This document shows positions 22,841 through 35,420 of a stretch of DNA of 64,000 bases, one piece after another. The stretch is from assembly GCA_037954235.1 (NCBI GenBank), contig JBBMOA010000017.1, forward strand, positions 20,570,027-20,634,026, written 5' to 3'. The notes under the pieces were generated by a model that did no database searches, had not been told where the DNA came from, and worked only from the letters and a program-made list of their open reading frames with translations. This stretch comes from Aulostomus chinensis (lineage: Eukaryota > Chordata > Actinopteri > Syngnathiformes > Aulostomidae). Position numbers and translations under genes: made by a program. Numbering within the stretch: position 1 is the stretch's first letter; each line of letters begins with the position of its first letter.

Positions 22841-23500
22841 ACGCCATGTCTAACTTCCCACCGAGTCGTTAAGCACAGCACGGGGAGAACTGCAGCCGAC
22901 GCGAGATGAGAATCATAAAAAAAAAACGCTTTTACGCACTCGCCTCGACTCGACTCGCGCACAACGGTGTAATTCAGTGCTGGAACTCTGAAGTTAGGAT
23001 ATCAAAGTTTGAAGAGTCACGTCTAAAAAGGAAGAGGGCAGCAGGGGCCAAGGGCGCAGTTGAAAACGAGCTCCGCGTCCGTGTTGGCAAACGCATTGCC
23101 GGGAGCCTTTTAAACAGCAGAGGAACTCGCAGCGAAGCGATGAACGCAGCGGCGGCGGCGGTGGAGGAGGAGGCGGAGGAGGAGCAGGACACTCTTTTAA
23201 CTTTCGCTTTCCGCCTTTCAAAGCACACAAACACGGCAGGTTCTCTTACATTTATCCCCCGTCCGTCTCGTCGTCTTTCTCCCTCTATGAAGCACGACGT
23301 CCTCTCATGATGTGCGGGGCCAGATGTTCGCTTCTCCTTGTCGTTTCTTGTGCTCCAGTACCGACCCTGGCAAGGCAGGCTGCACTCAGCGCTGCTGCTG
23401 CCGCTGCTGCTGCGTGTGTGTGTGAGTGTGCGTGTGTGTGTGTGTGTATGTCAAGCAGGTTGATAATGGCACAAGTCTCGCGATATCACTCCCGGCTGGA
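22841..23500 (-). promoter_or_regulatory. zbtb42: Probable zbtb42 5' non-coding exon and GC-rich promoter region
   Basis: Reading the minus strand, a donor-like GTAAGC sits at plus 22835-22840, just after a leader containing GACATGGCGT. Upstream of it (22860-23500) the DNA is rich in GC and CpG for this window, with repeated GGCGG and GCTGCTGCCG tracts, as expected of a vertebrate promoter. A leader ATG close to the donor would be another upstream start. The exon's 5' end cannot be placed. Confidence 0.4.
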
Positions 23501-25217
23501 ATAAGTTTCTGTACTACTGCGTGAATTCACACAGCGGCAGCAAGTAGCAGAGCTCACTGGGAACATCAACTGGCTTTCTCTCTTCAACACCTGTCCCGTG
23601 AGCGCACGGGGGGTGGGGGTGGGGGTGGGGGGGGCAAATGGCTAAGACAAGGAAGTGAACAAACAGTGCCACGATTTTAGTGTTTTGCATCACATATTGG
23701 ATTGTTCATGAAGGAGATTTTTGCGTCATCTCAAAGGGAAAAAACCTCGCAAAATGCGTGTTTTTTTATTTAAAAAAAAAACGATTTGTGTTTTCCATTC
23801 TGCTTGCCTGTAAATGAATATGATTTATTAATTCAAAACCCAGGCTATATATTTAATTGCCCCACAATATCGTGCCTGTGGTTTGTCTCAGTTGTGGTAT
23901 AAATAAAAAAAGAAGCACCAAAACAACACATTTTTTTCATCATGAAGAATTGTAATCTTGTAAAGGCATCTAAAAAAAAAAAGGATGATAAATCATGCGT
24001 TTATTAATTGGAGTGTCAGTACATTTGGGGACTTTAAAGAGCTGTTCTTTCTAATCCTACTTTGAGTTGTGGAATTCCCTGGCACCAATACCACCCCAGT
24101 GTCTTTGTTTTCCCAGATCACACCAGGGCCTGGCTGGGATTTACTGAGCCTAAAGTGTTCCAAAGACAGAGGGGATGATTTATAGAGGCAGATTTAGAAC
24201 TCCCCCTTTTTAAAAAAAAAAATTTCCTTGGGAGACACTTATAAAATAATTTCCAGAGTGTGTTTATAATTGTTAAAGCTAGCGGTGGCAGAACATAGAA
24301 GACTTGAGGTTGCAGCTGCTCATCTTGTGCCCTCCCACCCACCCTGTACGCCCCCTACTGCCTCAGTCACCTTTGCCCTGTGTTCCAGCTGTCGTGTGTT
24401 TTGAGAGGGCCATTTGCAGCTCTTCTGACACAGAGGGGAATGAGCAATGTGACGGGAGGCGGCAGCCACTGGTCGGAAGGGGCCACCAGCTAGATTCTTA
24501 TCCACTTACTGCTTTATTCCATTTTTAGTCTGGCTGTTACTGTTACGCAGGATGGATGTCTTCAGTCTGTTCATGTCCAGATGATCAGAAGCAAGTCAGC
24601 GTCATGCTCTCGAAATAGAAAGAGGCCATTTTTTCCTTCCCTAGCCTAATTGGATGTCGCAAGAAACAACATAATGATTTGTTTTTGTTTTTTTTTACTT
24701 GTCGCTAAAACACCAGTTAACTAAATGTTTACACTGATGTGTGTGCCACATGAAAAAAAAAACAGTTTAGCTGTGGAACACACACACACACACACACATA
24801 CACATCATTTATGCAGGAGCAGCTATGTGGGTGTAAGAATAGGAGTAGTGGCCCTGTGTTTTCCTGGCCCTGGCAAACTTAGGCGCACAGTAGAGGAGGG
24901 GTGTGTGTTCACAGGGCGAGACAAAGCAGTGGTTGTGCCTGGGGACCGTGGCCCCAGAGAGAGAGGCTCGGCACGGTGAAGGTTCTCACACACAGAAACA
25001 GACAGAGAAAGATGGAGAGAGAATGAGAGTGGGGGAGCAGGCGGAGAGAGAGAACACTTCCTGGAGGTTCATTCTTCCTCTCTGCAATCATCAATGGCAT
25101 TCTCCCCCTGACCCACTCCTCTCTCAGACAAACAAAAGACCCCACATTCCAGTGTAGCCTGACCGACCGGCCAACCAGCCACATCACTCTCCCCGCTGGA
25201 CCACAGTCTCATCACCA

Positions 25218-25229
25218 GTGTGTGTGTAT

Positions 25230-25303
<74 letters not shown>

Positions 25304-25332
25304 GTGTGTGTCTCTGTCTGTGTCTGTGTCTG
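25218..25332. repeat. (TG)n compound microsatellite
   Basis: About 115 bases of TG with TATGAG interruptions, ending in TCTG units. Confidence 0.95.
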
Positions 25333-25720
25333 AGAGGATGCTTGAAATGCATCCTGATTAAAATCCACCTCAGGATGTTTGGATTCTTTTATACCCACTG
25401 ATTTAATGCAACAGGTCTAAATACGAATGTATTTCAGAGGTTGATGTCGTAGTTTTTGGTCCCCTCCATTTATCTGACAACAATAGTTACTTTGCAGTTT
25501 CTTATTTTAAACACAAAACATTCAATCACTGTTTAAGCTCTGACACCACTGTCCAAGAGTAAAGCAGTGAAACGTTGATCCACTGTTTCCCAAAATAAAA
25601 TTGTTCTCTTGGTAACTGCATGTATCAAAGCTCTTTTATGCACAAGGATTATAACACACAAATGATAATTTATGTAATAATACGATGAAATATTCAGTCA
25701 TAGGAAATTATGATGAACTG

Positions 25721-25985
25721 TTTTTAGGGCTGTGCGGTGTTTGATTTTTTTTGCTGATATCTGCAATCCGATACATCTATATTGTTCTGGCTGCTACCCG
25801 ATAAGCACAGATGTCAATATCATCTCTTTGTATGGTAGATGCATCATGTACATACTGGAAAACAAATGTAAACAGTAAAGAGACTTGAGCAAAAATTGAT
25901 CTAATAGACATATCGATATATTTATAAAATGATCAATATCTGCAGATTCCAACAAAATAGCAAAATTATCTCACATCTCCAATTA
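25721..25985. repeat. Possible old DNA-transposon (MITE-like) fragment
   Basis: It starts TTTTAGGGCTGTGCGG and continues with GATATCTGCAATCCGATACA, TACCCGATAAGCACAGATGT and ATCGATATATTTAT. That resembles fish elements beginning TAGGGCTG that carry repeated CGATAT motifs. The comparison is from memory, and divergence is high. Confidence 0.3.
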
Positions 25986-26715
25986 TTTTAATTCCAGTTA
26001 TTTAACAACATCCAGACAACAATGCTTTGTGCAGAGAGTATTGTTTTTTCTTGCAAAATTACACACGTTTCTGTCTTGTCTGTTGTTTTTTTTAAACTTT
26101 TCTTTAACCAAATTGTGGATCTGAAAGGTTTAACATCTCATGTGTTCCATAAATTTGTGCTATAGATAAAAAAAAATCGCAACTTGATTGTTATGTAATT
26201 TTTCTACGTCTAGTAATTAGAGAGACCGCTAAAACCAGGATGTTGTTATATTTTCAGTGCGTATGATAATAGAGCTTCACATTTAGAAACTTGTGTGGTG
26301 AAGCTGCATATACCTAACAAGTAGATGTAACATCCCGAACAAGTAATGTGACAGTACCAGCACAACATTGCACTGCACTGTTGCTGGGAGATGCTATATT
26401 ACTGAGACCCCACCACCACCGCAACCACCACCTCCCCATCCCATCCCATTATGGCCCTCCTGCCATTCTGTGGCCAATTGTTGCTACCACATAACATCCA
26501 TTCTCCTTCAACAATCCATTAACGCCTGTGGTTCGCTACATTCTGTGTACGGCAAGCAGATAAGAAAAGAGATGGGAAGGGAAAGACCTTATGAACTGAC
26601 TAACTAAGCTGACGGGAACTTTTACTCCTCTCTCTTGCTTTGAACAAGCAAAACTACAGCGAAGGTATGCATTCCCATCACTGGAGCAGCAACAGGCGAG
26701 GAGGACGAGGACGAT

Positions 26716-26800
<85 letters not shown>
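26716..26800. repeat. (TG)n microsatellite, about 42 units
   Basis: Pure TG run, the longest uninterrupted dinucleotide repeat in the window. Confidence 0.97.
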
Positions 26801-26803
<3 letters not shown>

Positions 26804-28559
26804 CAGCACAACAGCAACATTAGAAGACATGGGATACCCCCAGTCATCCCTGTTTGTATGACAGGAACAGCTTGGCAAGGCTGACGCATAGTAGCAGCGA
26901 GGAACACATTACAGTGTAAGTGACAAAGAAGGGAAATGACAACAGTGGAGGCTGAGAGACAAGAGGGCAGAGGCCACGGCTGTTTTCATCACTGAGAGAA
27001 CTCTGGCAGCTGTCCCCTGCTATCCTGTTCTGGTAATGATTTTTTATCAGTTAGTGCACAAGAAATCTCTTGCATATTTGCAGCTGACGACATGAAGATG
27101 ACTCACTCCCTCAGCTTTAGACGTTAAAAAACAACACGTAAATATCACACGCACGCACGTCGCCAGAGGAGTTATTTTGAGAGGTTATCCAAGTCATCTG
27201 AGTAAGCTTGATTTAATAAAGAGTATCTGTGACTGAGCTGGCCTGTCTATACCTGTCCTAAACTGGTTTAACCCCTACATTTCTGGATGGTAGTCCCTTA
27301 TACCTGTGGATACAACCGTGACGAACTCTCCGAATAATCACCTGACACAAAAGAACAGATCAGTCTTCTGCGTTTCCTGTGGTGGTTAAGAGAGGATCTC
27401 CTTCCGTGACATCCTCCAGCATGGTGACACACATTCATACTATGTCATTTTAAAAGTACTTTAAATGTATAAATCAGCATGCCATGAAGTATAAAAGTGA
27501 AGAAATTTATAGTAGCACTGTTAAAGGTATTTATCAGTCGTCCGACCAAAAAATTCGGAACTTCACCTCACGGCTTATTGGATGCATTAGTATCCATTTC
27601 CAACTTGCAGCAACCGATTTTTTTTGCATGAGCAGATTTTAACTGTCTCCCTCTAATTAGGTTTATCCAAAAGCAGGTCATAAATCAACGGTGAACACTG
27701 CAACCTCACCTGAGTGATGAAAGGCATGCTGCTGACAAAGGCTGCCAGTTCATTTTCCCAGCTGATTAAAAAAAAAAAAAAAAAAAAAGTTCTCACCAAA
27801 GCTTCGTATCTGAAGTACTTATGTAGATACTGACAACGGGAACCGTCTCTACACAAGGATTCATTGTGGATATTTTTATTTGTTCACATGTTGTTTACTG
27901 TAGCATTTATAATAAACTTTATGAACTGCATTCTGTGCCAATTTACTGTTCTCTCCTCTTGTTGAATTTACTTGGAATCTCTTTGAAATCTATCAGAAAG
28001 ATGCTTTATCGTGGGTGAGCCATGCCTTTGTCTGTATCCTCTCAATTTTAGATGGAAATCTTCTTGATGCCTCAGCTGCTTTCTAGCGTCATAACACCTT
28101 TTTGAACATTAGTGTTTGGAGTATTTGTAATTTTCCTACTTTTACACAATTAAGTGACATTTCATAATATCTTTTCATTGTGGCTTGGCTCCTGGGTTAC
28201 CTTCTTTTGCACGTTTTACAAACCTATTAACCCTCCAGAACAATCCATTACAAAAATAAAGGGCAGGGGAATATTAAGATAAGTCACTTTCAAACGATTC
28301 TAGCACATTAATCTTGGATGTTATTTGAAGGGACTATTCAAAGAAGGGACAAACAGCCACATCCCTTATTGCACTGAGGGTCCTCTGAATGCATCACATG
28401 GGCCTCTGTAGGTCCCTGGAACCAATTTTGGAAACCACAGTCACAGATAGAGCGCTGCAGAGTTCAACAGGGACATGCACAGTAAGCCTCTATAGAAACA
28501 GTGCAGGATTTTTTTTTTTTTTTTTCAATGGGAGCGCTGACGGCCTCCTTTGACTGATA

Positions 28560-28763
28560 TTTGGTGGATTTTAGGACCCGGGAGCGCAGCCTGCCACAGA
28601 GGCATTGCAGACAGCGCGTTTGGGAGGTGTAGTGGAAGAAAGGCAAGAGAAACGGAGTAAATGAGAGCACTTTTGTTCAGATTGTTGAAGGACTTATCAA
28701 CTTAATATCCCGCCGAAACAGCTCACTATAATGAGACGGACACATTGTTGAATTCCTGTCCAG
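28560..28763 (+). other. akt1: Candidate akt1 5' non-coding exon
   Basis: A GC-richer block (GGACCCGGGAGCGCAGCC) leads to a strong donor, CTGTCCAG|GTAAATG, at 28764. The coding akt1 exon 1 has an acceptor upstream, so at least one leader exon is needed. This block has the right strand, position and donor. Nothing else confirms it. Confidence 0.25.
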
Positions 28764-30942
28764 GTAAATGTCCGCGTTTCCTTCGCATGGTTAACTACAA
28801 GAGGTCGACAGCTAGACAGGGTATGTCCCCATTGTACTTAACATGGGATGCGGTTATTCTCACCCAAGCTGCCCTGCTAGGCCCCATATCCTTTTCTATC
28901 GCTAAATGCAAACGTGAAATGACTCCACTTTGCTTTTGAAGTTACTTTAGTGAGCAAGCCAAGGGCACACAACGCGTTCGAACGTCAATTATAACGTAGT
29001 GTCGTGTATATTTTCCATAAGCAGTCTCTCCTCAGATGTTAGCCATTCATTTTTGGGGTTTTGTTTGTTTGTTTGTTTGTTTTTTCTTGACAATGACCAA
29101 TTTTTGAGACACAACCCTCAGGCCAAAATACCAGCAGTCACGTTACTTTAAACGGTTCTCCTATGCGAGGAGGATGTTTTTTTTTTAATTATTGTTGGTT
29201 TTTTTGTTGTTGGTTTGTTTGTTTGTTTTTTTTTTTGCGTGTACGTTTAGAGGCTAAAGGAAAACAAATGAGCTCAACAAGAGAGCAGCTCATTCATTGC
29301 TATGAGCTACCACTGCGTTTGTTTACTCGTTTGTGTGAGGTCTGGACTACCAGACTGTACCGTGCACGTATCATTTAGCTTTCCTAGCTTGTTGCTTGCT
29401 CGCTTGTTAGCACTGTTGCACCCACGTTTAAGGGTGAAATGTGGGTACTTTTTTGGTGAACTAGTCGTCCTCCTGTAATGGTTCTCCAAAATGTGGTCTG
29501 GGACCTCCTAAGAGCAGGCTGTTCTAGTGTTATTTTCTTATTTTCCTCCCTTGTAATCAGTACAGTTGGAGAATGCGTGTGGTTAGCTGTAACATGGTAG
29601 TAAGTTTCACTGTTATCATGCCTCCTACACTGATGACAGCTATGCATGTCTGCACTAAATCTGTGTTTACTGCAGCAGTTTTGTCCTTTTTCTTTTTTGG
29701 GGGAGTCTCATCCAAATGGGAGTGATCAAGAGTATTGACGTCGTGGGAGCAGTGGTTAAGATTCGAAACATTCAACCGTTGATATTACTGTTTATCACTT
29801 TCCCAGCAGGGTTTGCATGTGCCTGTACAGTCCTCACAGTACAATGTCCCCGGGCATTGTACCCGATACGCCTTTAGTGTCAAATGTTTTTGTGTGTCAT
29901 GAGACTACGTCTGTGTATGCAGGGGGACGTGGCATGTGACCAGAGGAAGACGCAACAAGCTGGCGTAATGATGCAGTCAGTGACTGTTTGGCTCTCCTTG
30001 TTATACTTGGAGAACGCCAGTTACCTCCCACCCAATCCCTACGCAGCCCCTTTGACGCAAATGTGCCACCAGTTGCATGCAGAATCTGAGGAATGTTGTT
30101 TGAAATTTTCGTCTCTGTACACAGTCGGACTTATTGTGTGAACCCCTGGCCCCCCCGCCTGCACCACAGGAGTTAAGATGTATTATCAATGGGAAGGACA
30201 CGCTTCTTACAGTGGCGGCCCGCCGTCAGCATCACATGACGTTGTCATCTCAGTTTGTCTCTTGTCGCTGAGAACATCACTGCCTGAAATAGTTGTTAAT
30301 TTACCGGTTGATTTCATTAAAAGCAGTTCATCTTGATTTGCCAACTTGCAAGACTAAATAGGTATGTCACGATGTGTGCGTTTGTAATAGCAGCAAAAAC
30401 ACTTTTTTGCTTCTCGTTACAGGATTAACAGCACTTGGCTTTCAAGGGTACAGTAGCTTTGGTTTGCTATTCAACTGCACTTACCCAGAATATTCTTATC
30501 ATTAGTGATATGTTTTCAGGGAACCTGAAAGAGGAACTTGGCACAGTGTAGTAGACTAGTTCCAGTGTGACATTTGAACACAAACAAAAAGGAACTGTCT
30601 TCGATTGACAGGTGCGCGTGTTTGATGTTCTCATTTCTGTGAATTGTAATAAATATTTGAGTGAAATGTAAGACTTTGTAACAGTAAACCAGCTGCCGAC
30701 TCTCTTGTTTATCAGGGCTACATAATAGAGCAGACTTCTGTCTTATTGATCTGTGATGAAGGAAGTGGTGTGGTGATGTTGCCCTGAATTTCTGCTTCCT
30801 GCCACAAACATGGGACAGTCCTCTCTGGCCCGGTGACAGACGCAGTGTGTGGCATCTTTGGTGCATGACACTGATTTGCATTGAATGAGGTGGCCCCTGG
30901 AGCTGGAGCCAGAAAGATGAATGATTGAAAGCCGCACTGACA

Positions 30943-30944
30943 GC

Positions 30945-30980
<36 letters not shown>

Positions 30981-30981
30981 C
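30943..30981. repeat. (CAGG)n microsatellite
   Basis: About nine CAGG units, flanked by ordinary intergenic sequence. Confidence 0.93.
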
Positions 30982-32459
30982 GGTGGCTCAGAGGCCTGCG
31001 GACCATGTGACCTGCTGTCAGGGTACTGGGTTCATTCAGTGGCTGCTGGCTGCAGTGCTGGCAGCAGCCCAGCTTTTCCACACAGGCCGCAGTCGCAACA
31101 GGTCGCTCCCATTAAAACAGCAGCGCTCTGTTGTGGCTCCAGAGCTGCTCTTGTGCATGTGTTGCTTTTTTGGCTGTGGTGTGTGCACTCAAGTTTGTTT
31201 GTGTGATGTATCCCAATGTGTATATAATGTGTGTGTGCCTGTGTCACAGAGGACACACTAAGACGCCGAAGGGATCCGAGGGTTTGTGTGATCTGTAGTT
31301 TGAATTGCACTCATTGTGCTTTTTCAAAAACCCTCTCGACTGTGTGACACAAGCACCACAACCCCAGCGCAATAAACAAAAACACAGAGTAAAAATAAAC
31401 CCTGCCTTCGTAAGTGGCTTGCTCATTGATGGAAGTGAGCAGAAAGGCAGTAAAAGGCATGTTGATCACACATCCACTGACACATGTGCTTGAGCCTGAG
31501 GCTGTACTGATACGACTCTGTCAATAGTCACATCAACTTCCTGTTATTGTCCCCACCAGTAAGCTGTCTGAGGCCAGTCAGACAGAGCTCTCTTTTGATG
31601 GCCCTACTCTGATGGAGCTGCAGCAGGCAAATTGATTTCATTTGATGACCAGAGATTGCCTGGTGCACTTTGTGACATTTGTGTTTCCAAAAAAAAAAAA
31701 GTATGGAAACTGATCTTTCTTTTGCATTTTCTTTGCATTTAAAGAAACACTGAAAGGTCATGGGTTTTGTTATGATAGCCTGCAGGTTGCTGAAGACTGT
31801 GATGAGCGTATTTCCCCTTTGGTTGACATCAGATGACTGTTGACGTGGTTCAAGACTGCCTTCTCATATATTATATGGTCATACCTCCGTCAGAGCAGGT
31901 AGAGGAGTTTTCTAGCTTGATTGTGTTGTTGCACTTGACACTGTAAATGTATCAACAGTTTTCTGTCAGCCCAAGTTGTTCTGTAAACAACACCAGTCTG
32001 GCAGTTTGTTTGGTCAGGACCGAGTAATATTTCCTTATGCTTGCGTCACAGGTCAGGTGTGAGTAAAAGCACACAACCAGATAAATCAATCAAAATTAAT
32101 TGCCAACTTTTTGTGATTTTGACATAATCACGCCTGTCTTTTTTTTTCCAAGTAAAAATGTCAAACATTTGCTGCTTTCAGACCCTTAAATATAAGGATT
32201 TGACTATTTTTTAATCACGTATGACACAAACTGAAGGGTCTTGGGGTTTTGGGCTCTTCCATGGTCAAACCAAGCATATTGGACAGGCCATGATGACCTC
32301 TGGGAAAGTGTGTTGGACACTATTCGAATTTTCACAACATTTATTCATTCTTCATCAATTAATTGTGAAAAGTAATCATGATTAAATTGTTAAATCATCT
32401 TTGTCTTTCTTTTTAATCTGGATGCACACTTCTCTCCATATTTATACGCTAAGGACACG

Positions 32460-32605
32460 CAGGCTTGTGAGGACGGGAGCGATTAGGGGTTCAGGGTCTT
32501 GTTTAAGGACACTAAGACGCGGTTGCTCGGGGATGTGAGTATCAAACCGGTGATCCTTCTTTTACTGGACAGGCAAGCTTTCTCTGAGTCATGCCACCAT
32601 GTTGT
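32460..32605 (-). mobile_element. tRNA-derived SINE (degenerate), minus strand
   Basis: Read on the minus strand, there is an A-box-like start (TGACTCAGAGAAAGC), then a B-box-like GGTTTGATACTCAC (plus 32535-32548). A body TGTCCTTAAACAAGACCCTG and AACCCCTAATCGCTCCC follows. The body fits the common fish SINE motif TGTCCTTGAGCAAGACACTG / AACCCC...TTGCTCCC that I recall. No clear target-site duplication was seen. It lies about 0.7 kb upstream of the akt1 ATG. Confidence 0.55.
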
Positions 32606-33266
32606 AATTTTCCTGTTAAATAAAAAAGAAAATTCTACAGTACCCTTGAAGTTTGTGATCCAGTTTGGCTCCATTCAAAACTCAAATCTGAAAAAGGGAA
32701 AATAAACCCCCCCCCCCCCCCCCCCCGTGAAACTCCTGTTTAAGGCCAATCAACACAACATGCTAATCAAACTGCTAAACACCATCCACTGAATATTGCA
32801 GCGGTTTATCCCCAGTTATCTGAAAGATAAGAATCCAAAAGTATAATGTGTGAAATAAAGATTTTAACTTCTAATCGTGAAGTAGATGCACTGATTCTTT
32901 GTGTGTTAGTTGTTATAGTGTTTGTGCGATGATAACGTGATAACGGCCTGTCTCTGGTGTTGGTCCCAGTGGTGTTGCAGGCCACATATGAAAGGCACTG
33001 TATCGCGGCTATAAGCCTGTCTTTCACTATCTGGACCATAAGGTATCGGGATCTTCGAGTTTCCATTGCTTCTCCTCTGAGTTGACCTGAAGGTTAATAT
33101 TCAGACAAGTGGAAAAAAATCTTTCACCTCAAAACAGAGCTAATTTTTACTCTTCCTCAACTAATAGATAACCACAAGCGTCCGGCAAAGGGCTGAGTGA
33201 AGGAAACTTGAGAAACAAAGTGACTGTCGCCGTGGAAATCCTGGATCCTCCACCCTGCCCACCAAC

Positions 33267-35365
33267 ATGACCAATGTGGTGATCGTCAAGGAGGGATGGC
33301 TGCATAAAAGAGGTAAATCCACACACTCATCTTTTACTTATGAATGTCACGTTAGTTGAAGTTGACTTTAATTAGCATGTAAATTCGCTTCTCCTGTGCT
33401 TGAAGACGTGTGGTTTTGAAGTACTTATAATACGATGAATGCCCCTCTACATTCACCTGCTTTTTTTTTTTTTCTTTTATTTGTTTCAAGAAATAAGAGT
33501 GATTGGATGTGGAAAATGCCGTTACCACGTATAGGAATAACAGCTACGTGATTTTCTGGGTTGAAGGTGTGATGTTATGCTTTGAAAACAATTTTGTGAC
33601 TTATTCTATGAATGAAGAGGGGGCGGCATCTTACCTGAAAGTTTGGGTGTCCGCCAGTATCATAAGAAATAACAAAAATTGCATTATGGCCACAAAACCC
33701 CTAAAAAATTGAGGATGCAAATGTTTCAAAATACGTCAGTGTGGAGGGGAAAAATAAACTTCCAAACAAAGTCTCCTCGGGTTGATGGAATACACATACA
33801 CGGCATATATTTATATATATAATATAATTGATCATGTACAGAAACAACTTTCTCAGCCTTTTATTGTTCAAACACAATTATATTGTCCAGTTTCATGTGA
33901 CTGAAGTCCCTGGAGATCCCGAGTAGGTTTAGCCGAGGGTGGGTGTGGTATGGTTTGAACTCAACCTACTGTACCTCGACTAGCTTGTTTAGAGAAGGCC
34001 TACTTGAAATAAGTTACCAGTAAAAAATTTACGTATTATGGACAAAGCGAAGCTATCGTGCCAAAAACACAGTTTGTCCATTTTGGGCTACTGCAGTTGC
34101 AATATGGTGAGTGTCGTTGAAGAGTGTTGATATTAGAGACTCCATCTAAGCCAAAAAAAACCCCACAGTGATTCCTTTTATTCTATAATAACGAAAACAG
34201 GTTTATTCTATTATGTTTCTGCTGAAAGATTCTTATAAATCCGACACACTGACCCTTTAAATTTTCACTTAAATACGTCAGATATTTCACCGTAGTACAG
34301 TTACGAAATTCTACAAAGCCAGTTTATTACTCGGTAAACCTTTTTAAACAAGCAAGATGTAGTGAGTCCCCAGTGGGCCCCTTAGAGCTGCTCTGACAGT
34401 GCTGTGTGGCGTGGTGTGGCTCTGTGTCGGGCATGAGTCCTGTTGTTTGGACGAAGAGGCATTCCTCACATACCTGCTGGCTTTGAGCGCTTTATGTGTG
34501 CATACTTACTCTGCCTTCAACTGCGGCTGCCTCACACAGCCCACCACCACCACCAGCACAAGCACTGGGGGCAAAATAGGATAGAAACCTGTCTGAAAAC
34601 ATTGACGACTCCAGGGCTCAAGGCTGTGAAACCCAGCTTTTTACTGGAAGAGTGGAAAACATGAGTGTGAGTCAGGGGATAAGGTGATGGGAGAGGGTCA
34701 CTAGGACACTTCCACGGACTCTAGAACAGAGTGCTGCTGTGGCGCCTCAGGCTCCCCCTCCTCATTGCTTGGGCTAAGAGCACAACAAACTGCTGTTTTA
34801 GGAAAAGGGTCAGCCTGGTTCAGCTCAGTTGGTCTCAGGCAGACACACCCTGGTCCTTCCCTCAAGGATAAAACCTTAGTTGCTATTAGTCTTTCAATAG
34901 CAGAAGCTCTCAAGAGTCGTCTAATAAGTTGAAACGAGATGACCTTTACATGATCCTGAATTAGATTTTTCTGTTTTGCATCAGACCTTTAGAGGCAAAC
35001 TGTGTCTATTCAGGGAAAACAAGAACAGGAACATCTTCTCTGTTTCAGAGAACATTAGCTCTGATAGAAGGCTGTGAAACCACTGCTCTTTCTGAGGCTG
35101 AAAACGGGTGTTCTGTTATTACGGGTGTCTGCTCTGTTCTCTGTTTATCATCTATGTCACAAAATGGGCACAGATCCATAATTTTTTCTTCGCCTCACCT
35201 TCAGCAGCACTGATAAGACGGAGGATTCTAATAGGAAGCTATTGTAAAAATATAACCATAACAGCGGTCAAATAGTGACTGCTAGGAAAACAGTCAACAT
35301 GTGTGGCGGTTAATCTGTGCGTGTAACATTCACACACTTCTTGCAGCGACACCCATCTAGCTGTG

Positions 35366-35420
<55 letters not shown>

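Larger units (their letters stand above)
23501..33167. other. Region between divergent zbtb42 and akt1, including akt1 5' sequence
   Basis: No protein-coding gene is recognisable. Contents: microsatellites at 24779-24804, 25218-25332, 26716-26800 and 30943-30981; a degenerate repeat near 25721-25985; a candidate 5' exon ending at 28763; a SINE at 32460-32605; and a 20-base C run at 32707-32726. The akt1 promoter should lie here, since the exon with the akt1 ATG is preceded by an acceptor. Confidence 0.6.

Noticed and set aside
30943..30981. Tandem CAGG units considered as a CRISPR-like array
   Set aside because: There are no spacers; it is a simple microsatellite in vertebrate DNA.
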